Positions 46,301 to 58,335 of a stretch of DNA of 64,000 nt are shown here, in pieces. The notes under the pieces are model-generated. The model was not told the DNA's origin, made no database searches, and saw only the letters and a program-made list of their open reading frames with translations. A program made the translations under genes and the position numbers. Where the stretch lies: the NCBI GenBank assembly GCA_037102815.1, contig BTPP01000008.1:2108001-2172000 (forward strand), read 5' to 3'. Numbering within the stretch: the stretch's first letter is position 1; the number at the start of each line of letters is the position of its first letter. This DNA comes from Neurospora intermedia (lineage: Eukaryota; Ascomycota; Sordariomycetes; Sordariales; Sordariaceae).

Positions 46301-49300
46301 CACTACCGGAAAGCAGACCCTCTACGCCACCCCCTACGTCTAGCTCTCCAGGCAACGCATTCAAGGCCGCCGTAGCAGCAATGATGGGCACCCAATCCCT
46401 GATCAGGAGACAAAGGGGTCACACTCGCAGCCGTAGTGCGCTGGATGGGGCCACCCCAGTGAGAGTACCAAGCCAGACCGCCGTTCCTATCCAGTTCCGT
46501 CTGAAGGGGAAGAAGAGGGCAGGGTCGGTACACTCACTTCCACCTTCTGAGGCCTGGGGGCAGACACCTGCTTCAAGGCCATCTAGTGCCCATGGTGACG
46601 CCGCTGCTGCTTCCGATGGGAAATTTCCGGTCAGGAGCAGCAGGCCGAGACCGACCAGTTGGGAGGGTTCGATGAGGGAGTTCAAGCCTTTGTATCTTGT
46701 TGAGCGAAACGCTGCTACTGCTGCTGCTGCTGTGTTGGCGCCGGCTGTTGATACCGAGGAGGCTCTACCTCCCCCGGAGAGCTTTGAATTGCCGGAGGAT
46801 GATGATTTGGATTTGTTGCCTGCTTTGCCGGAGAGTGCGCCTGAGAGCGATGCCGGGTCGCCTGTTGTTGCGCCCCAAACTGAAAGTCTTGAAAGGGATG
46901 TGCTAAGTGAGGGCGAGGATGAAGTTCTGAAGCCTGTTGACCTTTCTATCTCCAAGCCCGAGACTGTTGAGGCGGTTCTTCCACTCACTCCGGAGACTGT
47001 CAGACTTCCGGTTGATGAGGACTTGGATCCCCTCCCGGCTCTTCCCGAGAGTGATGCTGGTTCACCTATCGTCACCCCTGTCAATCTGTCAACCGATCTA
47101 CCCGTTGATGAGGATCTCAATCAGGTCGAAGGCCCCAGCCCGGCTTCTACCGAGAAGGCTCTTCCTGCTCCTGAGACTGTCGAGCTTCCGGTTGATGAAG
47201 ATCTGGATCTGTTGCCGGCTTTGCCTGAGTCACCGACAACCGAGTCTGCTGTGCCTGTTTCCTTGCCGGCAGTTGCTTCAGAGGTGATTGAGGATGTTCC
47301 AGCTGCTGAGATTCCTCAGGTGGTTGAGACTCCCAAGGAATTGGAGATTCTTGCTCCCGAGACTGTCGAGCTCCCCGTCGATGAAGACTTGGATCTCCTT
47401 CCAGCGCTACCGGAGAGTGGCCTTTCTTCGCCTACTCTTCGTGAACCCGCCTCACCTGTTTCCGTTGGTGAGGACGACGCTCTCTCAACTCCCGCCGAGG
47501 ACGTTCTCCCTGTCCCAAGGAGTGTCAACCTTCCAGAGGACATTAAGCTCCCTGTCGACGAGGATTTGGACCTCCTTCCTGCATTGCCTGATAGTGTTGC
47601 TTCGTCTCCTACTACTGAGACTGTGCCCGTCTCTCTGCCGATCTCGGCTACAGAGGATGCTCAGGACACGGAGGAGATGCCGAAGGCCGTTGAAGTACCA
47701 TCTACCGTGGCTCGGGAAATCCTGGCTCCGGAGGCTGTTACACTTCCTGTAGATGAGGATCTTGATCTTCTGCCTGCCCTTCCGGATAGTCTTGCTACTT
47801 CCCCAATAACCGAGAATATGCCCTCCCAGCCTTTTGTGGAGGAAGTAGTTGAGGAGACGTCGAAGGTCGTTGAGCGTGAGGTTCCAGTTCCGGAAAACAT
47901 CAAGCTACCGGTCGATGAAGATCTTGATCTCCTCCCGGCTCTGCCAGACAGCATCGCTACCTCTCCGACGACCGAGACCGCACCATCTTTGCCTCTCTTG
48001 GCCCCTGAAGCTACAGATGCGCCAAAGGAAATTGAGGTTGCTCCCGAAGCTGTCACACTCCCAGCTGACGAGGATCTCGATCTCCTACCAGCGCTCCCTG
48101 CAAGTGGCAATACTTCCCCGGAGAGAAGCACTTCTCCCGTCCTCGAGAAGGCCGCTTCGTCTGTCATTATTCCTGAGCCCGAGACAGTAGCGCTTCCGGT
48201 TGACGAGGACTTGGACCTGCTTCCTGCGCTGCCTGAGAGTGTGCCGGCTTCGCCTTCTAAAAAGCATGCTTCTCTCGCTACCTCGCCTGTCGTAGTTCCT
48301 GCCACTGAGAAGGAGATCGATAACGAGGTTGAGCTTGTTTGGGAAGTGAGCCGTGAGTTGGAGGTGCCTGAGCCGGAGACTATCTCATTGCCGGTTGATG
48401 AAGACTTGGATCTCCTTCCTGCTCTTCCTGAGAGTGGACCTGCCTCGCCTACAAAGGAACATGCTTCGCTTGCTACTTCTCCTGTCGCTGCCCCTACGCT
48501 TCTCGAGGAGATCGAGGCTGAAGCTGAACTCGTTCCCGCGGTTGACGACGAGGTCGTCAAAGGACCGGTGTCTATGCCTATGCCTAAGCCTGAGCCTGAG
48601 GCTGTCTCATTGCCCGTGGACGAAGACTTGGATCTGCTGCCTGCTCTTCCTGAGAGCGGCCTTACTTCGCCAGCATTGGAGCATGTCTCCCGATCTGCTT
48701 CTCCAGCGGTGCCCGTGCTCGAGAAGGAGGAGGCTGTTCCTGAGGCCATCTCGGAGGTTGTCCGTGAAGTCATCCCTCAGCCTGAGAATGTAGCACTTCC
48801 TGTGGACCAAGACTTGGATTTGCTGCCTGCTCTTCCTGAGAGTGGACCTGCCTCGCCTATCAAGGAACACGCTTCGCTTGCTACTTCGCCAGTTGTTGAA
48901 GCGGTTATCGAAAAGGAGCCTGTTCTTGAAGTCATTGTGCCTGAGCTCTTGCCACTTCCGGTTGATCAAGACTTGGATCTCCTTCCGGCCCTGCCTGAAA
49001 GTAATCCGGCTTCGCCTACAAAGGAACATGCTTCGCTTGCTACTTCGCCAATTATTGAAGCTGTCGTTGAGAAGGAGCCGGTTGTTGATGAAGTGCCTGG
49101 AGTTGTCCCTGAATTTTTGCCTCTTCCCGAGGATCAGGATTTGGATCTCCTTCCGGCGCTGCCTGACAGTGCCCCAGCCTCGCCTGCTAAGGAGTTCGCT
49201 TTCCCGGCTTCCTCTCCGACCGAAATCCCTCAGGCTGTTCCTGACGTCGTCCCCGAGGATATTTCCAAGACTGTCCCAGAAGTTGCCCCTGAACTTCTGC

Positions 49301-52300
49301 CACTCCCGACCGACCAAGATCTGGACCTCCTCCCCGCTCTGCCTGAAAGTGGTCCCAGCTCTCCTGTCCAAGAAGGGTTCGTGGCACCAGTGGCCCAGCC
49401 GACGGATATCTCTGTCGATACAGAGGTTGGGCAGCCTTCTAAGGACACGGAGGATGTTTTGTCAATCGCTATCCCCGAGCCTGACTCCGTGCCACTTCCA
49501 GCTGAGTCCGACGACGGTCTTTGGGCCTTGCCTTCATTGCCTCAAAGTCGCGCTGGTTCGGGATATGCCTCGCCTGTCACTGCTAATATCCCGACTGAAA
49601 AGGTTGAAGAGGTCTCATCACCCGCCAAGGCTATTGAAGAAACATCCGAGCTACCTGTTTCCATCAACCCTGAGACTGTGCGCCTGCCATCTGACGACGG
49701 TCTTTGGGCCTTGCCTTCCTTGCCTGCAAGCCATGATGGATCGGGATACGCTTCGCCAGTTGCGGCAATGCCTACCCTTGGTGTGGAGCCGCCAATGGAG
49801 GATCTCAAGGAGTACTTCCCTGAGCATTACGATCAAGGAGTCGTCGAAGAAGTCTCGTCTAAGCAGCCTCTTGAGGTTGAGACGGAGTTGCTGCTTGATA
49901 CCCTGCCTCAACTGCCCGCTGACGATGACCTCGACCTTCTGCCTGCCCTGCCCGACAGCCGCGGCAGCTCTCCCGATCTGGCTGTTTCTTTGCCAGTCGA
50001 GGACCACCAGGAGATGCCACAAGCTGAAGAGTCTGAAAAGCAGCTTGACCTCTCGGAGCTTCCGGCTTTGCCTGTTGATGAGGATCTTGAACTTTTGCCT
50101 GGACTTCCGGAGAGTAGGAACGAGTCACCTGAGCCGCAAGTTGAGACTGTCCCGGCTGTCATTCCCAAACAAGCTGAGGAGGCGAAGGAGCAGGAGCAGG
50201 AGCAGGAATTGTCCAAGTTGCCACCTCTGCCTGCTGATGAGGATTTGGATGTCTTGCCTGCGTTGCCCGAGAGCAGAAACGAGTCGCCTGAACCTGAGGT
50301 CTCTCTACCCGTCAACACCCCTGAGCAGGCCGACCTGTCCACGTTGCCAGCTCTGCCTGTCGATGAGGACCTCGACATCCTTCCTGCGCTCCCTGAAAGC
50401 AGAAATGATTCTCCTGAGCCCCAACCTTCTTTGCCCAAGGCCATCTCACCAGAGGTTCTTCCTCTTCCGGCTGACGAAGATTTGGATCTTCTGCCTGAAC
50501 TGCCGGAAAGCCGGGGTAGTAGTCCCGATCAAGAGGCTTCGCTTCCAGTGGCTGTACCTCAATTCCCCATTGCCGAGGAAGCTGTTAAAGATGTCACCAA
50601 AGTCCCTGTTGCTGAAGAGGATCTTGCTCATCTGCCATCACTTCCCGTTGACGAAGATCTCGAACTGCTTCCTGCCTTGCCTGACTCTCCTGCAGCTGAC
50701 AATTTCCCCGAAGAGGAGGAGACGCAAACTACGTGGCAGCCTGATGAGTTCACACAGCCTGCTTGGGAAGAGACACAACCTACTCAGATGTCTGATATCA
50801 GTGACGACGACTTCCCTGTTCCTGCCGTCAAGGTTGACGAGGTGTCTCGGGATTTGGCCGACCTGCCAGCACTTCCAGAAAGCAGATCCAGCAGCCGTTC
50901 TGAGGACATCGAGATCGCTCCTAGTCTCGAGGACCCCTCGGAACTCCTGCCACTGCCGGAGAGCAGGGAAGATTCTCCTGAACCAAAGTCCCCATTGCCT
51001 GATCTTGGTGCCCAGCCAGCTAAGGAGTCACTTGCCAAGCAGATTGCGCCTAGTCAACCGTGGAATGAGAGCGAGACTCAAGGTACAGAAACTCCGTTCG
51101 ATAAAAGTTCGCTGAAATCTAACATTGATTTTACAGATGAACCCCTCCCGGCCTCCAACGAACTTATCGTAGGCCACGTCCGCCGCGACTCTTCCGAAGC
51201 CGCTCACCCATCCGACATCTACGAAAAGCCATCCTCCCACAACCAGGCCAAGTCCCCCATGCTTATCGGCAACAATGACCCCAACGAGATTGACTACAAG
51301 CTAGCCGAGACCATCTACGAGGACATGTGCGACGAGGATGACGCTTCTACGGTGGCTGCATCAGACGCTCCCAGTTTCTTATCCGGCGCCAATGCGGAAC
51401 AGAAGGAGCAGATTGCCAAGGCCCTCGCGGGCGACTCCGAGGCTACTTCTAGCTTGAGCCCGGAGAGCTCCTTTAGGGTTTTGCAGTATCTGAAGAAGAG
51501 AGATGCGGCAATGAAGCAGGGTCAAACGTATGAGGAGCCTGAGGAGGTTGTGCCAGGCCCGTCGTCGCAGTATGAGGATGAAGAGGAGCAAGTTCCACAG
51601 GAGATTGAGGACGCACTGGAGTCTATCGAAGAGGTATTGTCCATGATGTCCACGAGTTGGGTGTTACAGATCGCTAACTAATTGTCTCAGCAGAGCAAGA
51701 AGGCCAAGGGAGTTTCGTTCGAACCTTCGGATACTCCAACCGAGAAGCCCGACGTTCCTGAAGACGTACCTGCCGATCACACCACATCTGACCAAAGCAC
51801 GCCTCGCCAAGAGCTTCGGATCGGCATTCCAGGCCCAAGCTCCAGGGTAGCCAACCTCGAAGCGGTCAACGATGAGATCGAGAATATTCCTGATGCCGAA
51901 GCCCAAAAAGACGAAGTTCCCAAGACTTCGACCGACAAAGAGAAGCACACCGAGTCTCCATCGAATCAGGAGGAGTCCAGCGGTGAACCCCAGCCCGCCA
52001 ATACCACTCAAGAAGACTCCATCCTCGGAGGCGGTCTCGTCGCTGAGCCTGAGCGTCAGCGGCCAATGAGAGTGGCCAGCCCTGAAAACCAGTGGGGCAC
52101 GCTTGGAGACCTGGACGACTTGGATGACGAAGATGACGACGATGTCAGCGAATATTCGCCCGGCGGTACTAATTTAAAGAGACACTCGCTGACTAGATTG
52201 CCGACGTTCCCTGGTGTTACGGCTTTCTTGGGAAGGAACTTTAGGAGCAATTCGGCCCCGAGCCCGTCGGATGTGCCAGTGCAAGACGAGAGGGATTATT

Positions 52301-55300
52301 ATTCTACTGATGAGCGGGAGATGCTTGGGGAGGAGCAGCAGCAGCAGCAGCAGGAATTATCAGGGGATGAGTTGGAGAAGAGGTTGGAGAAGGTGAAGAT
52401 GGAGGAGGAGGAGGAGGTTGAGGGTGCTGATGAGTCGCAGACCGGACTGAAGAAATCGGCGGAAACTGAACCGAAACCTGCACAGGAGCATATCGAAGGT
52501 GAACCCAGCACAACTGAGAAGAAGGGTAAGAAAAAGAAACAGAAGAAGAAGAGAAACAAGGGGAAGGGCAAAGCCGACGTGGAGCCCGAGGCACCATTAC
52601 CGACAACACAAGCTGACCTGGAGACAACACTAGCACCTGAAGCCGAAGAGCCCAAAGAGCTGGAGCCAGAGACTGAACCCGCACGCAAGCTAAAGAAGAG
52701 TAAGAAGAAAAAGAACAAGAAGAACAAGAGCGCTGCTGCCAGCATCCTCGAGGAACCAACCATTTCTGACACAGCAAAACCCACAGATGGACCCAGAGTC
52801 GACCGACACAGCACCTGGCCAATGGTAAAGAGCGACGCCGCCCCAACTGAAAAGAAGACAGCCTCGGAGAGCAAATCAAGTACGCAAAACATGCCGTTAC
52901 CTAAAGGCGAGGAATAGCTCTGTTGACATTTGGTTTTTGCAGAAATCCCGGCCCCTCAGGATTCCATGGACAATGAAAACACCACCCTCCCCGAGGAAAT
53001 ACCTCTCCCAAGGAGCCGCGATCTCTCCCCTTGTGCCTTTGAGGAGCCAAAGGAGACTGCTGCCATTGACCGCGAACCAGAGACAGAGACACCCATGACC
53101 AAACACGACGAGGCCACCACGACCGATGGAAAGCAAACAGCTACAAACGAGTTGGATGAAAACGGCTCTGTGACACCCACGCCCCAGCAGCATGTCTCTG
53201 ATGACCAACAAGGGAAACCACAGGGTGATGCGGAACAAGGCGTCCAAACTGCCCCACCTGAGAGCAGCAACACCACTGAACCTCTGACAAGTGGTGCTGA
53301 GCAGCCAATCAGCCCTCAAGCAGATACTCACATGGATATGCAACCTGCAGAAGATCCCGTTCCCGTCGAAGCCGCCTTGGAAGGTTCGACGCAGCAAGGT
53401 GAATCCCAGACCGATGATAAGGACAAGCCTGAGGAGGAGCCAAAGATAAAGGAGCAACTAGCTACAGTATCGCCAGATCTAGTCTCTCCGACATCAGACA
53501 CATTCACGCCTAGATTGCTGAGACGGTCATATCCTAAGAAGGAAAAGGGCAAAGCCGGCAAGATGTCCAACCCGGCGTCACCTACCATGGGCGCAGGCTG
53601 GGGCATTGCCAGCCCTCCCAGTATGAGCTTAGACAAGGCCCTCGAAGCCGCTGACCCGTTCGCCGATGGAGAGTTTGAACGGCGCATGAGAACTGTCAGT
53701 GCGAACAGAGAAGCTGAGCGCTCAGCCAAGATCGCCGAGAAAGAAAAGCTCGAGCGGGCGCTCTTCTTGCAACGCAGGTCTACCTTTGACGTTGGCGATT
53801 CGCCGACATCTTCGCACACCAGTGTTGTTGGCTCGACTCATTCCTCCGGGGCTGCAGAGACTGGTTCCAATGCAGAGGAGAGACCGATTTATGCGCTTAA
53901 AAGGGCCAGTACCGATAGAGCTGAGAAGAAAAAGAAGCTGGCTGCTGAGAAGAAGAGGAACAAGAAGTCGGATTGGCCGGATGCGTGGCCGGAGGAATTT
54001 GATGAAGAGGCTACGATGCCACAGGAGCCTGGGCATCCGAGCATGTGGCCAGAGTTGCACGGGAGAGACTTGCACGGGAGAGCATCGCCGAGCCCGATCA
54101 GAGGACGGTCCGGTTATAGGACGCCGACGCCGCTTGGGCAACACATCGAGGTGGGCCGCGCAAGTGGACAGACCGGTGATGTTTCTGCTAACCATGTTGG
54201 TGTTTTACAGGAATCTGATCGCAGGTTATCAGCCGGGGGAAACTCAGTGGGTCCAGGTATGTTTATTGGTCATTAACTTTGTGAGCAAGGGGGTGCCTGC
54301 AGATCTGGGAGCGGAACGGTGTTCAAGCCCATGTCGAACATGTGAATGGGGTACGGGATGGAGCAGCCAGAGCCAGGGGGGAAAGATGGGCGGGGCTGGA
54401 AGCTCCCCTAGCTCCCCTTTAGCTTGGCCTACCGTCACCGCCCCCGTTCCTGAACATCCATCTATACAGGCTATCCCTATTCTGGTCGATACTCCCTGTC
54501 TGCTCCTGGGATTGCTCACTCTCACTTGAACTTTTTTCTTTTTTCACTTCCAGGAGAAACAACATCTCAAGATCCTCAAGCACAAGCACCTGACATTACT
54601 TATCACATACGCTGGATCAGCAACTAATACTCTAATTTCTGTTATTAGACTCGTCACGTTCACGATACAACAACATGTCTGATCCTTTCACTATCGGCGG
54701 TGGACCTAAGGACGTCCCTCCCCCTGAACCCATCCCTGAGGTGCCTTCGAAGCCCATTCCTGACGTTGGCTCCGATACTGCCACCCCTACCTCGGAGGCC
54801 AACAAGGAGCTTGGCGGTACCGTGAGGCCTTCTGGCAAGAAGGGCCGCAAGAGAAGAAACTCGTCCCTTGCTATTGCTACCGACAAGGAAGAGGACGTCA
54901 ATGCCAACAACTCCGAGGCCGAAGAAGGTGACTTGGATACTCAGCCCTCTGGCAGTGCGCCTGGCAAGAAGACCAGAAGGAACAGGAGAGGACGGAAGGG
55001 CAAAGACAAATCAGCGCCTTCCTCCCCTTCCGTTGATACTGAAGGAACCGAGGACCAGGAGGCCTCGGATGGGGATGAGGAGCCCTCTTCTAGCAGTTCG
55101 CAAGATGCCAATGCTGGCGCTGCCGGCGATGCGTCTCAAAAGAAGAGGAAGAACAGGAAGAAGGGATCCCAGGCTTCTTCCGGTCTTATGAGCCCGCCTC
55201 TGGAGCCGAACGCTGAGGTTGCCCAGCTCCATGCTCAGCTGGCTCAGCTTACCGATCTGGTTCAACAGCTGGTTGTCGAAAAGACCAGAAATTCTTCGGC

Positions 55301-58300
55301 GGACCAGGGTCGCAGTAGGCGAAACTCCAGTGTCACTAAGGGTAACCCCAAGATTCGCAGGACGTCCTCCGGAGGAGGTGGTGGCGACAGCGAGGCTCAT
55401 TACGACAGCGACGGCAATTCCATCCACGGCGAAGACGAAGAACTCGACGACGACGACGACGCCGAGACGGCAGCAGCGGACGAGACGACCAAGGCGAAGC
55501 GCTTCATGGGCGTGCCTTACCGACGCGGCAGCAAGTCCAAGTCAGACAAGGGCGAGAAGGGCGACAAGGCCAAAGACAAGCATCAACAACAAGTAGGCGA
55601 AGATCCAACCTCTGAGCTCGAACATGCAGTCCTCAAGACTACTCCAAGGGAGGAAGATGAGCAGACTGGCAACTCCCCCCAAATTCGTGACGTTACCGCA
55701 GCTGACAACGAACGCACTCAACAAGAGCTCTTCGCAATCGACAACGTCAACGTCAACGTCATCAAAAATGAATCTCGGGATTCCGAAGCTGGGGTTGAAT
55801 TCGCTCTTGGGCAGCAAGTCGTCATCGAGCGCCAAGGAGATGAGCACGCAGACGAGCAGTCCGGAGCCGAGCCCGCGGAACAGCTTCAGCAAGGACGGGG
55901 AGGAGGACGTTCCGGCCGAGGACAGACCGCCGGACCCGTCCAAGTATCCGCCGTCAGCCAGCAAGCCGGTCAAGAGCAAGGTGCGCCGAGCAATGAGCGG
56001 CTTGTCGAGGACGAGGGGCGCGCCCAGTCTGGAACAGATTCCCGAGACGGAGTTCGAGGACTCGGAGCTGGAGGACGGGGCGACTTCGCCTCCGCCGAAG
56101 CCGGGCATGATCAATCGCGCCATGACGGGCATGAAGAGTCTGGACAAGCTGGACTTCAGGAAGCCGAGGGCGTCGTCGGTGGGTGGGGAGACAGATCATC
56201 ACAGACCCGCGACGGCAACGGATGCGGAGACGGAGTCGATCAATCAGGAGACTGCGTCGATCACGCAACCGAAGGGGTCGTCGGCCATGATGAAGAGGGC
56301 GTTTTCGGGCATGATTCCTACCACGTCCAAGCCACGAGCGAGCTTGGATCAGCAGTCCGAGACCGAGTCGATTTCCGGATCCACCAGGCCGAGCATGATG
56401 AAGAGGGCCGTGTCGGGAATGATTCCGGGAGCGTCGAAGCCACGGTCGAGCATGGACTCGACGGCAGAGCACTCGGGAGAGCGCAAGATGAGCATGGGCT
56501 CGGCGTTCAAGAACTTCAGCATGACGGGCAAGACCCGGGAACAGTCGAGGACACGGGAGCCGACCAGTCGGGGACCGAGCATCGATCTAGGCTCACAGGA
56601 GACGGACAGCATGGAAATCAGTCCACACGAGAGTCCAGCGCTGAGACCCGAAGTGTCGCCGGATCCGCACCCACAGCCGAAGCCAGGAATGATGAAGCGA
56701 GCGTTGACGGGCATGAACCCAGCCGCCTCACAACAACGGCCGGACATGGCGGAGCGCCGCGAATCCGAACCGGTTCTGGAGAAGGAGAAGCACAAGACGC
56801 TCGACCGGCTGACGTTCGGTATGATGTCAAGGTCTCACTCGACATCAACGGGCATGGGTACGCAGACTCCGGATTCGGGGTTCAACAGCGCCGAACAGGA
56901 CGTGCTGGAGCCATCGAGACCGGGATCTGGGTCGGGGTCTGGATCAAGCTCGATCCATCACCACCATTCGCAGCACTCGTCGGAAAAGAGCAAGACCAAC
57001 AAAACGATGAAGATGCTCGGGCTGGGCGCCTTCACCAAGAAGGACAAGCACCCGGAATTGGGGGAGACGCCGTCGGAGATGAGCAGACCGGGTTCGTCCG
57101 GGTCGTATCAGGCAACGGCCATCAGCAAGCCCAGCAGGATGGATCGGACGATCTCCGGGATGGGCATGTCCAGGCCCAGGAAGAGTATAAGCCAAGAAAC
57201 CCCTCCCCCGGACACGGACTCGAGACCGGGAACTGGATCATCAATGCAGCCGCCACAGCAGCCGCAGTTCCCGGTGAGACCGGATCCCAGCCCGGCACCC
57301 AAGTCGAGAATGGCCAGCTTCAACAAGGTGATGACGCTGGGGCTGATCAAGGACAAGAGCGACAAGACTCCTACGCCCAGCCACCACGAGCCGGACACAG
57401 CGACGCAGACGCCCATGGAATCGTCGGCGAGCGCGCACTCGAACGGATCGAGGCCGTCGAGCTGGAACAGCAACCAGTTCCCCGACCAACTGATGCCAGA
57501 GGGAAAGCCGAGCAAGTCGTCGACGAGAATGGGAAGAGCCATGTCGGCCTTGAGCATCCCGTCAGGCAGCAGGACCAGTGTCTCCCAGGAGAGACCGGCA
57601 AGCTCGCACCCGGAGACAACGACCAGTGCCAACCTGACGGAGCCGACGGACGTGACGGACGCGCACTCGCATCACAGCCATCACTCAAATCAGACGACAG
57701 CGACCACCACGACGACGACGACAGACAAGAAGGAAAAGTCAAAGATGTCCTTCAAGAGCGTGGTCACCCTGGGCATGGCGAGCAGCCATCGGTCCTCGAG
57801 CAGTCGGAGACACAGCGTCGAGCACTCGTCCCAGACGCAGCCGCCAGCGATTCAACAGCCGCCCGTGATGCCGAAGCTGGAACTGCCCAGCTTTGGACTG
57901 GGCGATTCTCTACTGGGATCTCCACCGGGGACATCGTCGGGCCTGGGATCGCTCTCCCCGCCAGCGACATCATCGGGTGCTCCTCCTCCTCCGCTTGGGG
58001 GGTCGGTATCAGCGCCGGGAACGTCGTACGGGTTCCCGAACGTGGAGACACCGTCGTCAGAGAGACCACCAAAGGATCCGGAGACGGCGAGCATGATGAA
58101 TCAGCCCAAACCGGGAATGCTGGCGAGAACGAAGACGGCGATGAGCATAGGGAGTCGCAAGGATTGGAGGGACGAGTCGGAGACGACGGGGATGGGAGAG
58201 GAGAAGAAGGAGAAGAAGGTGATGAGCGCGGGCGCCAAGGCGAATTGGAATCGGGCGCTGAAGGGCACGAAGGGAGTGGTGGGCATGGGAATGTTTATGA

Positions 58301-58335
58301 AGAAGGACAAGAAGGAGAAGGACAAGGGGGTTTAG
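40311..58335 (+). CDS. lah: Giant leashin-like Woronin-body tether ('involucrin repeat protein'), isoform with basic tail
   Basis: Coding sequence join(40311..45278, 45334..51633, 51691..52879, 52943..54256, 54649..55592, 55726..58335), 5774 residues; all phases agree. Introns carry GTGAGA, GTATTG, GTACGC, GTATGT and GTAGGC donors and mostly CTAAC or CTGAC branch sites. Parts in order: an Arg-rich N-terminus with a conserved-looking block (DEEIIELGRKISDLARASNL); a charged coiled coil of Glu/Arg/Ala (about residues 660-930); LTRALTDAELEIRERVTRR; KPNYILNARGEIEIIAP; FSPYRPTFSDNFADVV; some 24 LPVDEDLDLLPALPES repeats (exon 2); charged low complexity; and a basic RA-x-(S/T)-G-M repeat tail. Giant repeat proteins of this architecture tether Woronin bodies to cortex or septal pore in Pezizomycotina; the name rests on remembered motifs and size. 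A 60-nt in-frame intron (54151-54210) with a textbook GCTAAC...TTACAG end may also be removed. Confidence 0.6.
46770..50980 (+). repeat. About 24 protein repeats, core LPVDEDLDLLPALPES
   Basis: Units of 30-75 residues, each with an acidic/hydrophobic core (P-E-x-V-x-LP-V-D-E-D-L-D-L-L-P-A-L-P-E/D-S) followed by a Ser/Pro spacer (x-SP-T/S). Toward the end the core drifts to LPAESDDGLWALPSLP and LPLPADEDLDLLPELP. The cores are far better conserved than the spacers and differ mainly at third codon positions, so the protein motif is under selection. They look like multivalent short linear binding motifs. Confidence 0.85.
54257..54648 (+). promoter_or_regulatory. Long intron with two competing acceptors, early stop versus fusion
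   Basis: A GTATGT donor at 54257 can pair with CTTCCAG ending at 54553 or GTTATTAG ending at 54648. The first acceptor adds a 24-residue exon ending at TAA 54625-54627 (total about 4614 residues). The second continues the frame (G-AC TCG...) into NNMSDPFTIGGGPKD. At 392 nt this is the only long non-coding gap inside the coding part of the locus, and it is followed at once by ATG 54675 in a good context (AACAACATGTC). It may therefore also carry an internal promoter. Confidence 0.55.

Noticed and set aside
48842-51115. 757-codon plus-strand frame overlapping the LPVDEDLD repeats
   Set aside because: A shifted reading of repeats rich in CCT/CTT codons (Leu/Arg/Pro/Ser echo). Unlike the 55.7-58.3 kb case it joins no exon in phase and its own translation shows no separate conserved motif.
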